Assembly: GCA_034440635.1 (NCBI GenBank)
Contig: JAOTON010001526.1
Span: 2,613,001 to 2,677,000 of the forward strand
Direction of reading: 5' to 3'
DNA: 64,000 bases
Origin: Lepas anatifera
Lineage: Eukaryota > Arthropoda > Thecostraca > Lepadidae
Both the position numbers and the translations under genes were made by a program. Under the pieces are notes generated by a model. It was not told where the DNA came from. It worked only from the letters and a program-made list of their open reading frames with translations, and did not search any database. This document shows, in pieces, positions 47,901 to 57,834 of this stretch (position 1 is its first letter; the number at the start of each line of letters is the position of its first letter).

Positions 47901-48718
47901 CGGACAAGACCTTTATATTTACAGACGGCTCCAAAATAGGCGAAAAAGTAGGCCTCGGCATCTGGGGGCAAAATATTTGCCTTCAGAAAAGACTTCCGGA
48001 CAACTGCTCCATCTTCACAGCCGAGGCTGTTGCCATCCTAAATGCATTAGCCATAATCAGAACCCAAAATATCAACTCAGCCGTCATCTGTTCAGACTCT
48101 AAATCTGTCCTGCAGGCCATCAGTAACGTAGTCAACCCCAGCCACCACGTTATAGCAGATATTCAGAAAGGTATCGATGATACCCCTGATGTCTCTTTTC
48201 TTTGGATCCCGGGCCACTGCAAAATTCAAGGAAATGAAAAGGCCGATGAGCAGGCAAAAAAGTCCCTAGAACTTAGAGAGATCGCACCCTTAACGTGGTC
48301 TGGAGACGATAGCAAAGCTCTCCTCCAGGACACCATCCGGAAGCAAATTCAAAATGACTGGACTACAAACCACAGCGCCCACCTATTCTATATCAAGCCT
48401 AACATCGGCTACTGGCCCAGTTCCAACCAAAAGAGTCGCCGGCGCGAGGTTATTCTAACCAGACTCAGAAATGGACACACAAAATTAAATGCCTATTGGA
48501 ACGCGGGTACCTGTGGTACCTGCGACGCAATGGAGAATCCCTATCACATTCTCATCGATTGTCCCCAGCACAATACCCATCGGCAACCCATGCTAGATTA
48601 CTGCCGAATCCAAAACATCCCTGTAGACCTAAAAACTCTGCTCGGTAACGACCATCCTGAGCTACTCGAAAAAGTCTTTACATTCCTAAAGGACTCTGGG
48701 CTAGAGAAGTTTCTATAA
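44999..48718 (+). CDS. LINE copy A ORF2: endonuclease-RT-RNase H (intact, 1239 aa)
   Basis: Starts at ATG 44999 in ACCACCATGG, an ideal Kozak context, 8 nt after the ORF1 stop. AP-type endonuclease, residues 1-220: LQWNTNG (5-11), QETH (34-37), GDLNGHHPSWG (134-144), SDH (210-212). Linker with PWWN (291-294). RT 485-760: YRPISL (513-518), LDIKSAFD (581-588), QGTPQGSVLSP (637-647), FADD (671-674). RNase H 971-1090: D976, E1009, D1033, then PGHCKIQGNEKAD (1071-1083). C-terminal knuckle: C1172, C1175, H1183, C1188. All catalytic residues are present. The product would nick DNA and prime reverse transcription at the nick. How ORF2 is initiated after ORF1 is unknown; re-initiation over the short gap is plausible. 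Confidence 0.95.
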   Translation: MGSILQWNTNGLIGKFPLFSSIFAEKKPALAALQETHFTDKDNDKYKISGYSWYRHNVNAAVRKGGTAILIENSIPHSHVPLVTSLDCVAISLKIQHVQLTVVSIYISPCDPDPTDRELAQLFNQINGPLLLLGDLNGHHPSWGSATPNRRGEIIYDAIGSQNLVILNNGAPTRQATQSGHLDTAIDISCCTPRIASLFTWDVEDNPGMSDHLPIKINVPQGALDRVDLYTPSWNLKRADWTKFEAEVDLTLVTEGDPHSADIELILRAISSAAQVAIPKTRGPRKKNGAPWWNAETAHAKAQMIRARKAYERRAHSPTRSALRAAKEHFRNTCKRVQKDSFNSFASKFNRFTPTTQVWKTIRAFSAKRPPRGPFPQLKIAGQPITEPKEVMDKFADHYASVAANNSYSQRSKDQAEWCKKHTFINYGNQEYYNVPFTMTELNYAISKCGNTAVGPDEIHYSFFRHLSQTALKYLLSAINNMFLSDSFPTSWRESIIIPLPKPGKEKTDPKGYRPISLTSCASKLVERMVNVRLHEILEKKLDAMQSGFRRGRATTDNLVKLVSDIQNGFYKKQVTIAAFLDIKSAFDRVQKDALLFKLSKLGIRGHLAKFIENFLKDRKFKVRCGTTFSYLATQDQGTPQGSVLSPTLFLVMINDLFAKKLPPGINYSLFADDVAIWKTTAIDTRRYNEPEFQHATTQLQDSLNDIDNWCSLMGLSLSAEKSSVVVFARAHSRHDPPRLQISGKPIECTNSFKFLGVTLDSRLSFNEHITKVVSSCQKRVNILRMLGGTEYGGDRKTLLMLYKSLIRSILEYNSFVFDSTNKTNKLKLERVQNASIRAATGALRESPITSLLTDSGLCPLQTRRDAQLISYYIKVQSTENHPAKQCFAHPRRANKATLQKWPPFKHRVAKTLESLNLALPATIGKPPLSRFWTRKEPKVEFLFTSRKTDFSEEEVSQKFLEFRSCNADKTFIFTDGSKIGEKVGLGIWGQNICLQKRLPDNCSIFTAEAVAILNALAIIRTQNINSAVICSDSKSVLQAISNVVNPSHHVIADIQKGIDDTPDVSFLWIPGHCKIQGNEKADEQAKKSLELREIAPLTWSGDDSKALLQDTIRKQIQNDWTTNHSAHLFYIKPNIGYWPSSNQKSRRREVILTRLRNGHTKLNAYWNAGTCGTCDAMENPYHILIDCPQHNTHRQPMLDYCRIQNIPVDLKTLLGNDHPELLEKVFTFLKDSGLEKFL

Positions 48719-49520
48719 ATCACCCCTCCCAGTATATATGATGGAGGGTGCATGGTGCACCCCCAAAGTAGGACTTGCCTATTTTCCAATCATAGATGAT
48801 CCACTGCGAAATTTAAGCAATAGTTTTGTAACCTTTAAATGGTTCATTGTAGGCTAAGGATAGGTTATGTTAGGCTAACTTTGAAATCAGGTTAGGTTAG
48901 ATAGGTTAGATTTCTTCACCGCAGTGATACCTTTCACTGCGGGTCTATACTAACCACACCTATACTCTTACTAACAATCTAACTATCCTCTCACACTTCT
49001 TTCTCTGCGCGGCGGCTGCCCAGCCGGAGAGGGGAGCTGCAACTTCACCTCCGGGTTGCAGGGTAAATTCGCGGCACCCTGGCCAGGTGTTTAGCGCACT
49101 TTCTAAAATACGAAATTATTGAGTTAACGGAGGTTTTCGAGTAACGTATACAAGCGGACATCAATAGCTGACACACAAAATTCTAAATTCTAAATTCCAA
49201 ATTCTAAATTCCAAATTCTAAATTTCAAATTCTAAATTTCAAACTCTAAATTTATAAGGTCTTCAACCACAGAAATAACCTTCGCACTCTGCGGGTCTAA
49301 ACTTATTAAAAGACCTCCCTTGGCATGGCTATGCCATTGCCACGACCGTCCATTTGCAAGCTAAAACATCTTGCAACCCATTACTTGAAATAACTCCCAT
49401 TGCTTTAACAGACTAACGTAGCTTGCCCTCACACAAAATTCTAAAATTCTCCCACACACTCCTTTAGAGGCGGGCAAAGGTGCTATGCACAGAACGCCTA
49501 ATAAAAAGCCATTAAGTAAG
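48719..49520 (+). promoter_or_regulatory. LINE copy A 3' UTR with hairpins and heptamer repeat
   Basis: Contains GGGTGCA-TGG-TGCACCC (48746-48762), ACCGCAGTG/CACTGCGGGT (48918-48944), a GGTTAG-rich stretch (48850-48912), AAATTCT/AAATTCC heptamers (about 49165-49255) and GGCAT-GGCT-ATGCC (near 49322). It ends AATAAAAAGCC then a tetranucleotide tail. AATAAA may be the polyadenylation signal. 3' UTR structures of LINEs often recruit the RT. Confidence 0.55.
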
Positions 49521-49546
49521 TTGGTATCGCGACAGGATCGAGCAGC
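49521..49546. repeat. Junction A/B spacer
   Basis: 26 bp between the tail of copy A and the first base of copy B. It opens with TTGGTATCGCGA, also found at the B/C junction, followed by 14 unrelated bases. Confidence 0.8.
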
Positions 49547-50518
49547 GCTTGCCTGACTGACACCCTGCTTGAGCGTTTGCCGGCAGGTCTGGTGTCGTTG
49601 CTGCTTGCTGTCGTTGCTGCTTGCTGCGTTTCCTGCTGCGAAGACAAGAAGAAGGAGTAGAAGACTTTTTCAAGACCTGCTCCCGGCTCGAGTCTTCGCT
49701 GCGACCAGTCTGTCCCACCGACCGCTGTTTTTACAGCTGGTCGGTGCGGTACTTTGACTCCAGCCGGCCTCACCAGCCGCTGTTTTTACAGCTGGTTGGT
49801 GTGGTGCTGTTGGACGTCAGCTGGTCTTTTCGGTAATTACCCTATCGGTCCAGGTGGTCTTGGTTTCTTGGATTCCGGCCACCTGGTACCTCTTCTTCTC
49901 AGTCCCATAACCCTACTCTTTCTCTACTATCTCTTTTACTCTTCGGCCGGAAACCCGAGTGGTGGGACGTTTGTCCCGGGGTGAGCACGCTTGTTGGACC
50001 TCGTCAGTCCTTGGGCGTGTGGCTTTGGCTGGACCTATCGGTCCTCCATTGCTAAAATCCCTAATACGTAAGGCCATCTCACTTTCACCCCCGCTTAATA
50101 GAAGCGGGTCCCCTCTCAAACCCTCCACCCGGGCTGCGTCTGTGCAAGGGTACCACGGTACCTGCCCCTAGGGATTCACAAGCATAGGCCCCAGTCAGGC
50201 TCCTTTTAGAGGCTGAGTCAGCCACCTAGGCCCCTGTTAGGTCCTGAAGAGGCACCTGCCTCCCCTCCGACTTAAACCCCCTCTTAGTGGCTGAGTCAGC
50301 CTTTTGCTCACACTTTTCTAAGGCTAGGTGCTTTCTCTAAGCACTCCCCAGTTAGGATAATACTCCAACACCCAACCCTAGCTAGGTTAATACTCCCATT
50401 AGCTTTGCTAGTAAAACTAGGACCACTTTCTTCTAATTCAACTTCTCTAGCCATTTCTACCCAAAAGGTGTTAGCAAAGCTAATACCAAGTATCTCATTT
50501 AAACTTAAACGTCTTACC

Positions 50519-52297
50519 ATGGCTTCCACCTCTCTCTTCCGCCCCTCCAGCCCCCGTTTGAACAAAGCCAACCTGCCAAGCGGAGCTTGGCTGGTTGGCA
50601 CCTACCTTTCGGCGCACCAAAACTTGGCAAAAGAGTCTACCTTTAATTTGGATAAGGCCATCAGCCAAAAAGTGAAAGGTAGTTTTGAGATTATCAAGCA
50701 TCAAAAAGATATCCTGATCAAAACCTCAAATCAGGAATCTACCCGAGCCCTGCTGGCCACAAAAACTTTTGGGTCGAAACCAGTCATCTTTTCTGTCCAC
50801 CACTCCCTTAACTTCTACCGGGGCATCATCAATGCCCCGGAAGTGTCCCATCTCTCTGATGTGGACCTTGAGCACATGTTTGACTTTAAAGGTCAAAATG
50901 TGCTAGCCCTCGAAAAATTGAACCCCAACAAAAATTCTACGCAAAAAGACCCACGTCTACGAGACCACAGATTCATTGTCACCTTCGACACAAAGTGTCG
51001 GGATGACTGCGGCCAAATTAAACTGGGCGACTGTGTCTACCCAGTTAGGCCGTACTACCCCCTCCCTATTCGTTGCCAAACTTGTCAAAGGTACGGGCAC
51101 GTAGAAACCAACTGCAAGAACCCCACCCCACGATGCGGCAAGTGCAGTGCTAAGCACCGCACTAAAGATTGCACCTCTAAAAGCCTCAAGTGCGCTGCCT
51201 GTGGCGGCGCTCATGGGGCAGATAATCCCAAGTGCCCGACCTGGCTCCGAGAAAAAGAGGTTAACGTTTTGGCTGAGGAAAAAAAGCTCCCGTTTGACCT
51301 GGCCCGCAAAGAAGTGCTGCAAAAAGAAAAGAGCCGCACAGTCCCAAAAAGCTGTGGTAGCAAGGCTACCACAGCAGCCCCCAGCACAGCCGGCCAGGAA
51401 CACCCCATTTCCAAACATCCTCAGCCACCCAAAAACACAAGCCGCCACATCCGCCCCCTAATGGAGCCCCTTTTCTTGGCGCCCATCAGGCCGTCCGTCC
51501 CCCCTCCCCCACCACGTGGCGCAATCACTTTTTGGCGTAGGTGGACGCCCGCTGCGGGCTGGGAGGATCTCCCGACCCGCACTAGTTCTCCGCCAGGTCT
51601 TCCGACCGAAAATCCTCCCGCCCCTCAGGCACCTAAAATCACCAGGAAGACCTGGACACCAGCAGCAGGGTGGCAAAGCCACTCTGCACGAGTGACTGAA
51701 AAGTCTGATTTCCCCTCGCTACCTGCCCCCAAGCACTCTAAATTCACCGGTGCTCCCCTTCCCAGGCGCCGCCAAAGGCAGGCTCCGAGAAGGCCTTTAA
51801 CGAGTGGCAGCCCACCCCCTCAGGGTAAAACGGCTGCCACTCAAACCAAAATCCAAAAAGTAAATATTTCAACCCAAACTGAAACTGCTCCTCTCTCCTT
51901 GGAAAGAAGCGATGCTTCTTTCCAAACAGCACCAACCACCCGCACTTGCGGATCCCAAACCGACCTCATAGGTCATTATATGCAGTTTCAGTTTTCAAGT
52001 GACTTTGAAACGTCAGACGACAAAAGTCAGTCTGACAACGAGCTGTCCGGGACAGAGACCGTCTCTGACACCAGCAGTGCTTCAGAGACGAGCTCTGCAA
52101 AAACTGTTATAAACACTTCCAGAGCTCCCCTCCTGGAAACCCCCAGCCCCGGCTCCTCCAGCCCCGGCAGCTCACCCGTAGCAAGGAAAATTAGCTTTTC
52201 CAGACACTCCACCCCAGTTTCTCCTGCTAGCGATAGCAGCAGCAGCAGGTGCTCGTATAACCTTCGTAAGCGTAGATCCCCTAATCACAAACGTTAA
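50519..52297 (+). CDS. LINE copy B ORF1: RNA-binding Gag-like protein (592 aa, intact)
   Basis: Start chosen at ATG 50519, followed by MASTSLFRPSSP; the same ATG exists in copies A and C. Residues 50-185 resemble the region before the knuckles in arthropod I/Jockey ORF1 (RRM-like): HHSLNFYRGII at 94-104 and CVYPVRPYYPLPIRC at 172-186. Three zinc knuckles follow: CQTCQRYGHVETNC (186-199), CGKCSAKHRTKDC (206-218) and CAACGGAHGADNPKC (225-239). The C-terminal half is low-complexity, Pro/Ser/Thr-rich, with WTPAAGW occurring twice and a strongly basic end. Family role: coats LINE RNA to form the particle used for retrotransposition. It is the only unbroken ORF1 of the three copies. Confidence 0.93.
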   Translation: MASTSLFRPSSPRLNKANLPSGAWLVGTYLSAHQNLAKESTFNLDKAISQKVKGSFEIIKHQKDILIKTSNQESTRALLATKTFGSKPVIFSVHHSLNFYRGIINAPEVSHLSDVDLEHMFDFKGQNVLALEKLNPNKNSTQKDPRLRDHRFIVTFDTKCRDDCGQIKLGDCVYPVRPYYPLPIRCQTCQRYGHVETNCKNPTPRCGKCSAKHRTKDCTSKSLKCAACGGAHGADNPKCPTWLREKEVNVLAEEKKLPFDLARKEVLQKEKSRTVPKSCGSKATTAAPSTAGQEHPISKHPQPPKNTSRHIRPLMEPLFLAPIRPSVPPPPPRGAITFWRRWTPAAGWEDLPTRTSSPPGLPTENPPAPQAPKITRKTWTPAAGWQSHSARVTEKSDFPSLPAPKHSKFTGAPLPRRRQRQAPRRPLTSGSPPPQGKTAATQTKIQKVNISTQTETAPLSLERSDASFQTAPTTRTCGSQTDLIGHYMQFQFSSDFETSDDKSQSDNELSGTETVSDTSSASETSSAKTVINTSRAPLLETPSPGSSSPGSSPVARKISFSRHSTPVSPASDSSSSRCSYNLRKRRSPNHKR

Positions 52298-52305
52298 AAA
52301 CCACC

Positions 52306-55300
52306 ATGGGTTCAATTCTGCAATGGAATACAAATGGCCTTATCGGGAAATTCCCGCTTTTTTCATCAATATTTGCTGAGAAAAAACCGGCACTAGCAGC
52401 ATTACAAGAGACCCACTTTACTGATAAAGATAACGATAAATACAAAATCTCGGGTTACTCTTGGTATCGCCATAACGTAAACGCTGCTGTCCGTAAGGGA
52501 GGCACAGCCATCCTAATAGAAAATAGCATCCCACACAGTCACGTGCCTTTGGTAACATCACTGGACTGTGTAGCTATTAGTTTGAAAATACAACACGTCC
52601 AATTGACGGTTGTTTCAATATACATATCCCCTTGCGACCCTGATCCAACGGATCAGGAACTCGCACAACTATTTAATCAAATAAACGGGCCTTTGTTATT
52701 ACTTGGAGACTTGAATGGTCACCACCCATCCTGGGGCAGCGCCACGCCAAATCGTAGAGGTGAAATTATATATGACGCAATAGGTTCTCAAAATTTAGTT
52801 ATCCTAAATAACGGCGCACCAACCCGCCAAGCAACGCAAAGCGGACATTTAGACACAGCCATTGATATTTCGTGCTGCACGCCTAGAATTGCGTCACTGT
52901 TTACCTGGGATGTCGAAGACAACCCAGGCATGAGCGATCACCTCCCAATCAAAATCAATGTCCCCCAAGGAGCACTCGACCGCGTTGATCTGTATACCCC
53001 TTCCTGGAATCTAAAACGAGCGGACTGGACAAAATTTGAGGCAGAGGTCGACCTCACACTGGTCACCGAAGGTGACCCACACTCGGCAGACATTGAATTA
53101 ATACTAAGAGCCATAAGCTCAGCAGCACAAGTAGCAATACCAAAAACCAGAGGACCCCGAAAGAAAAACGGAGCCCCATGGTGGAACGCAGAGACGGCAC
53201 ACGCCAAAGCTCAAATGATTAGAGCCCGCAAGGCATATGAGAGGAGGGCACACAGCCCTACTCGATCCGCACTTCGGGCAGCAAAAGAACACTTTCGAAA
53301 CACGTGCAAGCGGGTTCAAAAGGACAGTTTCAACTCTTTTGCCTCCAAATTCAACCGCTTCACTCCCACCACCCAAGTCTGGAAAACCATTAGAGCTTTC
53401 TCTGCGAAGCGACCACCCCGTGGACCTTTCCCTCAACTAAAAATAGCTGGCCAACCCATCACCGAACCTAAGGAAGTCATGGATAAATTTGCTGATCATT
53501 ACGCCAGTGTCGCAGCTAATAACTCATACAGCCAGCGCTCCAAAGACCAGGCAGAATGGTGCAAAAAGCACACATTCATCAATTATGGTAATCAAGAGTA
53601 TTATAATGTACCATTTACAATGACCGAGCTAAATTACGCCATTAGCAAGTGTGGAAACACTGCAGTGGGCCCTGACGAAATTCACTACTCTTTCTTCAGG
53701 CACCTCAGCCAAACAGCACTAAAGTACCTGCTTTCGGCCATTAACAACATGTTTCTTAGCGACTCTTTCCCCACATCGTGGCGAGAGAGTATTATCATTC
53801 CCCCTTCCAAAACCTGGCAAAGAAAAAACAGACCCAAAAGGTTATCGCCCAATTTCGCTTACTAGCTGTGCTAGCAAGCTTGTCGAGCGCATGGTAAACG
53901 TTAGACTTCACGAGATCCTCGAAAAGAAGCTTGATGCTATGCAATCAGGCTTCCGGCGCGGGCGAGCCACCACTGACAATTTGGTGAAACTAGTCAGTGA
54001 CATCCAAAATGGCTTTTACAAAAAGCAAGTAACAATAGCTGCATTCTTAGACATTAAATCGGCGTTCGATCGCGTACAAAAAGACGCCCTTTTGTTTAAA
54101 TTAAGCAAGCTAGGAATTCGTGGCCACCTTGCAAAATTCATTGAAAACTTCCTCAAGGACCGAAAATTTAAAGTCCGTTGTGGCACCACATTCTCCTACC
54201 TGGCAACCCAGGACCAAGGCACACCCCAGGGTAGCGTTCTGTCCCCCACCCTCTTTTTAGTAATGATCAATGATCTCTTCGCCAAAAAGCTACCGCCTGG
54301 AATAAATTACTCCCTCTTTGCGGACGATGTCGCCATTTGGAAAACCACTGCAATCGATACCAGGCGGTATAACGAACCAGAATTCCAACACGCAACTACG
54401 CAGTTGCAGGATAGCTTAAACGACATCGATAATTGGTGTAGTTTAATGGGTCTATCACTCTCGGCGGAAAAATCATCAGTCGTTGTCTTTGCCAGAGCGC
54501 ATTCCAGACACGACCCTCCACGGCTCCAAATCTCGGGTAAACCTATTGAATGCACCAATAGCTTCAAATTCTTGGGCGTCACCCTAGATTCCCGATTGAG
54601 TTTCAATGAGCACATCACCAAAGTCGTCTCTAGCTGTCAAAAGCGAGTCAACATTCTCCGCATGCTCGGCGGCACAGAGTATGGCGGGGATCGAAAGACC
54701 CTGCTTATGCTCTACAAGTCCCTGATTCGGTCCATTCTCGAATATAATTCGTTCGTTTTTGACTCGACGAACAAGACCAATAAATTAAAGCTAGAGCGAG
54801 TCCAAAACGCCAGTATCCGGGCAGCCACAGGCGCGCTCAGAGAATCCCCCATCACCAGCCTGCTAACTGATAGCGGGCTGTGCCCACTACAGACAAGACG
54901 CGACGCCCAGCTTATTTCTTACTACATCAAGGTTCAATCCACCGAAAATCACCCGGCAAAACAATGTTTTGCCCATCCCAGACGAGCAAATAAAGCCACT
55001 CTACAGAAGTGGCCCCCATTTAAGCACAGAGTAGCGAAAACCCTGGAAAGCCTAAATCTTGCACTGCCAGCGACAATAGGCAAACCCCCACTCTCCCGCT
55101 TCTGGACTCGAAAAGAGCCCAAAGTGGAATTTCTTTTCACTTCCCGTAAAACGGACTTCTCAGAGGAAGAAGTCTCCCAAAAATTCCTAGAGTTCCGATC
55201 TTGTAACGCGGACAAGACCTTTATATTTACAGACGGCTCCAAAATAGGCGAAAAAGTAGGCCTCGGCATCTGGGGACAAAATATTTGCCTTCAGAAAAGA

Positions 55301-56027
55301 CTTCCGGACAACTGCTCTATCTTCACAGCCGAGGCTGTTGCCATCCTAAATGCATTAGCCATAATCAGAACCCAAAATATCAACTCAGCCGTCATCTGTT
55401 CAGACTCTAAATCTGTCCTGCAGGCCATCAGTAACGTAGTCAACCCCAGCCACCACGTTATAGCAGATATTCAGAAAGGTATCGATGATACCCCTGATGT
55501 CTCTTTTCTTTGGATCCCGGGCCACTGCAAAATTCAAGGAAATGAAAAGGCCGATGAGCAGGCAAAAAAGTCCCTAGAACTTAGAGAGATCGCACCCTTA
55601 ACGTGGTCTGGAGACGATAGCAAAGCTCTCCTCCAGGACACCATCCGGAAGCAAATTCAAAATAACTGGACTACAAACCACAGCGCCCACCTATTCTATA
55701 TCAAGCCTAACATCGGCTACTGGCCCAGTTCCAACCAAAAGAGTCGCCGGCGCGAGGTTATTCTAACCAGACTCAGAAATGGACACACAAAATTAAATGC
55801 CTATTGGAACGCGGGTACCTGTGGTACCTGCGACGCAATGGAGAATCCCTATCACATTCTCATCGATTGTCCCCAGCACAATACCCATCGGCAACCCATG
55901 CTAGATTACTGCCGAATCCAAAACATCCCTGTAGACCTAAAAACTCTGCTCGGGTAACGACCATCCTGAGCTACTCGAAAAAGTCTTTACATTCCTAAAG
56001 GACTCTGGGCTAGAGAAGTTTCTATAA
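52306..56027 (+). pseudogene. LINE copy B ORF2, two single-base insertions
   Basis: Identical in plan to copy A ORF2. An extra C (run at about 53797-53803) shifts the frame at residue 499, at the start of RT motif IIPLPKPG, and terminates at 53865. The original frame resumes and stays open until a second insertion, an extra G at 55952-55954, makes a stop at 55957. That stop removes the last 23 residues after DLKTLLG; the original stop would be at 56025-56027. Endonuclease and RNase H motifs are otherwise unchanged. Both lesions are in homopolymers. Confidence 0.9.
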
Positions 56028-56824
56028 ATCACCCCTCCCAGTATATATGATGGAGGGTGCATGGTGCACCCCCAAAGTAGGACTTGCCTATTTTCCAATC
56101 ATAGATGATCCACTGCGAAATTTAAGCAATAGTTTTGTAACCTTTAAATGGTTCATTGTAGGCTAAGGATAGGTTATGTTAGGCTAACTTTGAAATCAGG
56201 TTAGGTTAGATAGGTTAGATTTCTTCACCGCAGTGATACCTTTCACTGCGGGTCTATACTAACCACACCTATACTCTTACTAACAATCTAACTATCCTCT
56301 CACACTTCTTTCTCTGCGCGGCGGCTGCCCAGCCGGAGAGGGGAGCTGCAACTTCACCTCCGGGTTGCAGGGTAAATTCGCGGCACCCTGGCCAGGTGTT
56401 TAGCGCACTTTCTAAAATACGAAATTATTGAGTTAACGGAGGTTTTCGAGTAACGTATACAAGCGGACATCAATAGCTGACACACAAAATTCTAAATTCT
56501 AAATTCCAAATTCTAAATTCAATTTTTCAAATTCTAAATTTCAAACTCTAAATTTAAGGTCTTCAACCACAGAAATAACCTTCGCACTCTGCGGGTCTAA
56601 ACTTATTAAAAGACCTCCCTTGGCATGGCTATGCCATTGCCACGACAGTCCATTTGCAAGCTAAAACATCTTGCAACCCATTACTTGAAATAACTCCCAT
56701 TGCTTTAACAGACTAACGTAGCTTGCCCTCACACAAAATTCTAAAATTCTCCCACACACTCCTTTAGAGGCGGGCAAAGGTGCTATGCACAGAACGCCTA
56801 ATAAAAAGCCATTGATTGATTGAA

Positions 56825-56852
56825 TTGGTATCGCGAAATCGTAACGGAGAGG
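56825..56852. repeat. Junction B/C spacer
   Basis: 28 bp; opens with the same TTGGTATCGCGA as the A/B junction, then 16 bases that do not match the A/B spacer. Confidence 0.8.
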
Positions 56853-57834
56853 GCTTGCCTGACTGACACCCTGCTTGAGCGTTTGCCGGCAGGTCTGGTG
56901 TCGTTGCTGCTTGCTGTCGTTGCTGCTTGCTGCGTTTCCTGCTGCGAAGACAAGAAGAAGGAGTAGAAGACTTTTTCAAGACCTGCTCCCGGCTCGAGTC
57001 TTCGCTGCGACCAGTCTGTCCCACCGACCGCTGTTTTTACAGCTGGTCGGTGCGGTACTTTGACTCCAGCCGGCCTCACCAGCCGCTGTTTTTACAGCTG
57101 GTTGGTGTGGTGCTGTTGGACGTCAGCTGGTCTTTTCGGTAATTACCCTATCGGTCCAGGTGGTCTTGGTTTCTTGGATTCCGGCCACCTGGTACCTCTT
57201 CTTCTCAGTCCCATAACCCTACTCTTTCTCTACTATCTCTTTTACTCTTCGGCCGGAAACCCGAGTGGTGGGACGTTTGTCCCGGGGTGAGCACGCTTGT
57301 TGGACCTCGTCAGTCCTTGGGCGTGTGGCTTTGGCTGGACCTATCGGTCCTCCATTGCTAAAATCCCTATAACGCAAGGCCATCTCACTTTCACCCCCGC
57401 TTAATAGAAGCGGGTCCCCTCTCAAACCCTCCACCCGGGCTGCGTCTGTGCAAGGGTACCACGGTACCTGCCCCTAGGGATTCACAAGCATAGGCCCCAG
57501 TCAGGCTCCTTTTAGAGGCTGAGTCAGCCACCTAGGCCCCTGTTAGGTCCCGAAGAGGCACCTGCCTCCCCTCCGACTTAAACCCCCTCTTAGTGGCTGA
57601 GTCAGCCTTTTGCACACACATTTCTAAGGCTAGGTGCTTTTACTAAGCACTCCCCAGTTAGGATAAGAATCCAACACCCAACCCTAGCTAGGTTAATACT
57701 CCCATTAGCTTTGATAGTAACAGTAGGACCCCTTTCTTCTAAATTCAACTTCTCTAGCCATTTCTACCCAAAAGGTGTTAGCAAAGCTAATACCAAGTAT
57801 CTCATTTAAACTTAAACGTACCATTCATACAACC

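Larger units (their letters stand above)
42242..49520 (+). mobile_element. I-superfamily LINE copy A (full length)
   Basis: Starts GCTTGCCTGACTGACACC and ends AATAAAAAGCCAT plus a (TAAG)2-type tail. It has a 970-bp leader, ORF1, ORF2 and an 800-bp 3' UTR. AP-endonuclease plus RT plus RNase H in ORF2 and three CCHC knuckles in ORF1 place it in the I superfamily. It lies 7305 bp upstream of the corresponding base of copy B, in the same orientation. Lesion: one extra C in ORF1 (43243-43248). Confidence 0.92.
49547..56824 (+). mobile_element. I-superfamily LINE copy B (full length)
   Basis: Same architecture as copy A and nearly identical to it, with the same four leader hairpins. The tail differs: ATTGATTGATTGAA instead of ATTAAGTAAG. 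ORF1 is intact. ORF2 carries two single-base insertions in homopolymers. Its heptamer tract near 56485-56550 differs in unit number and has an AATTTTT interruption. Confidence 0.92.
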
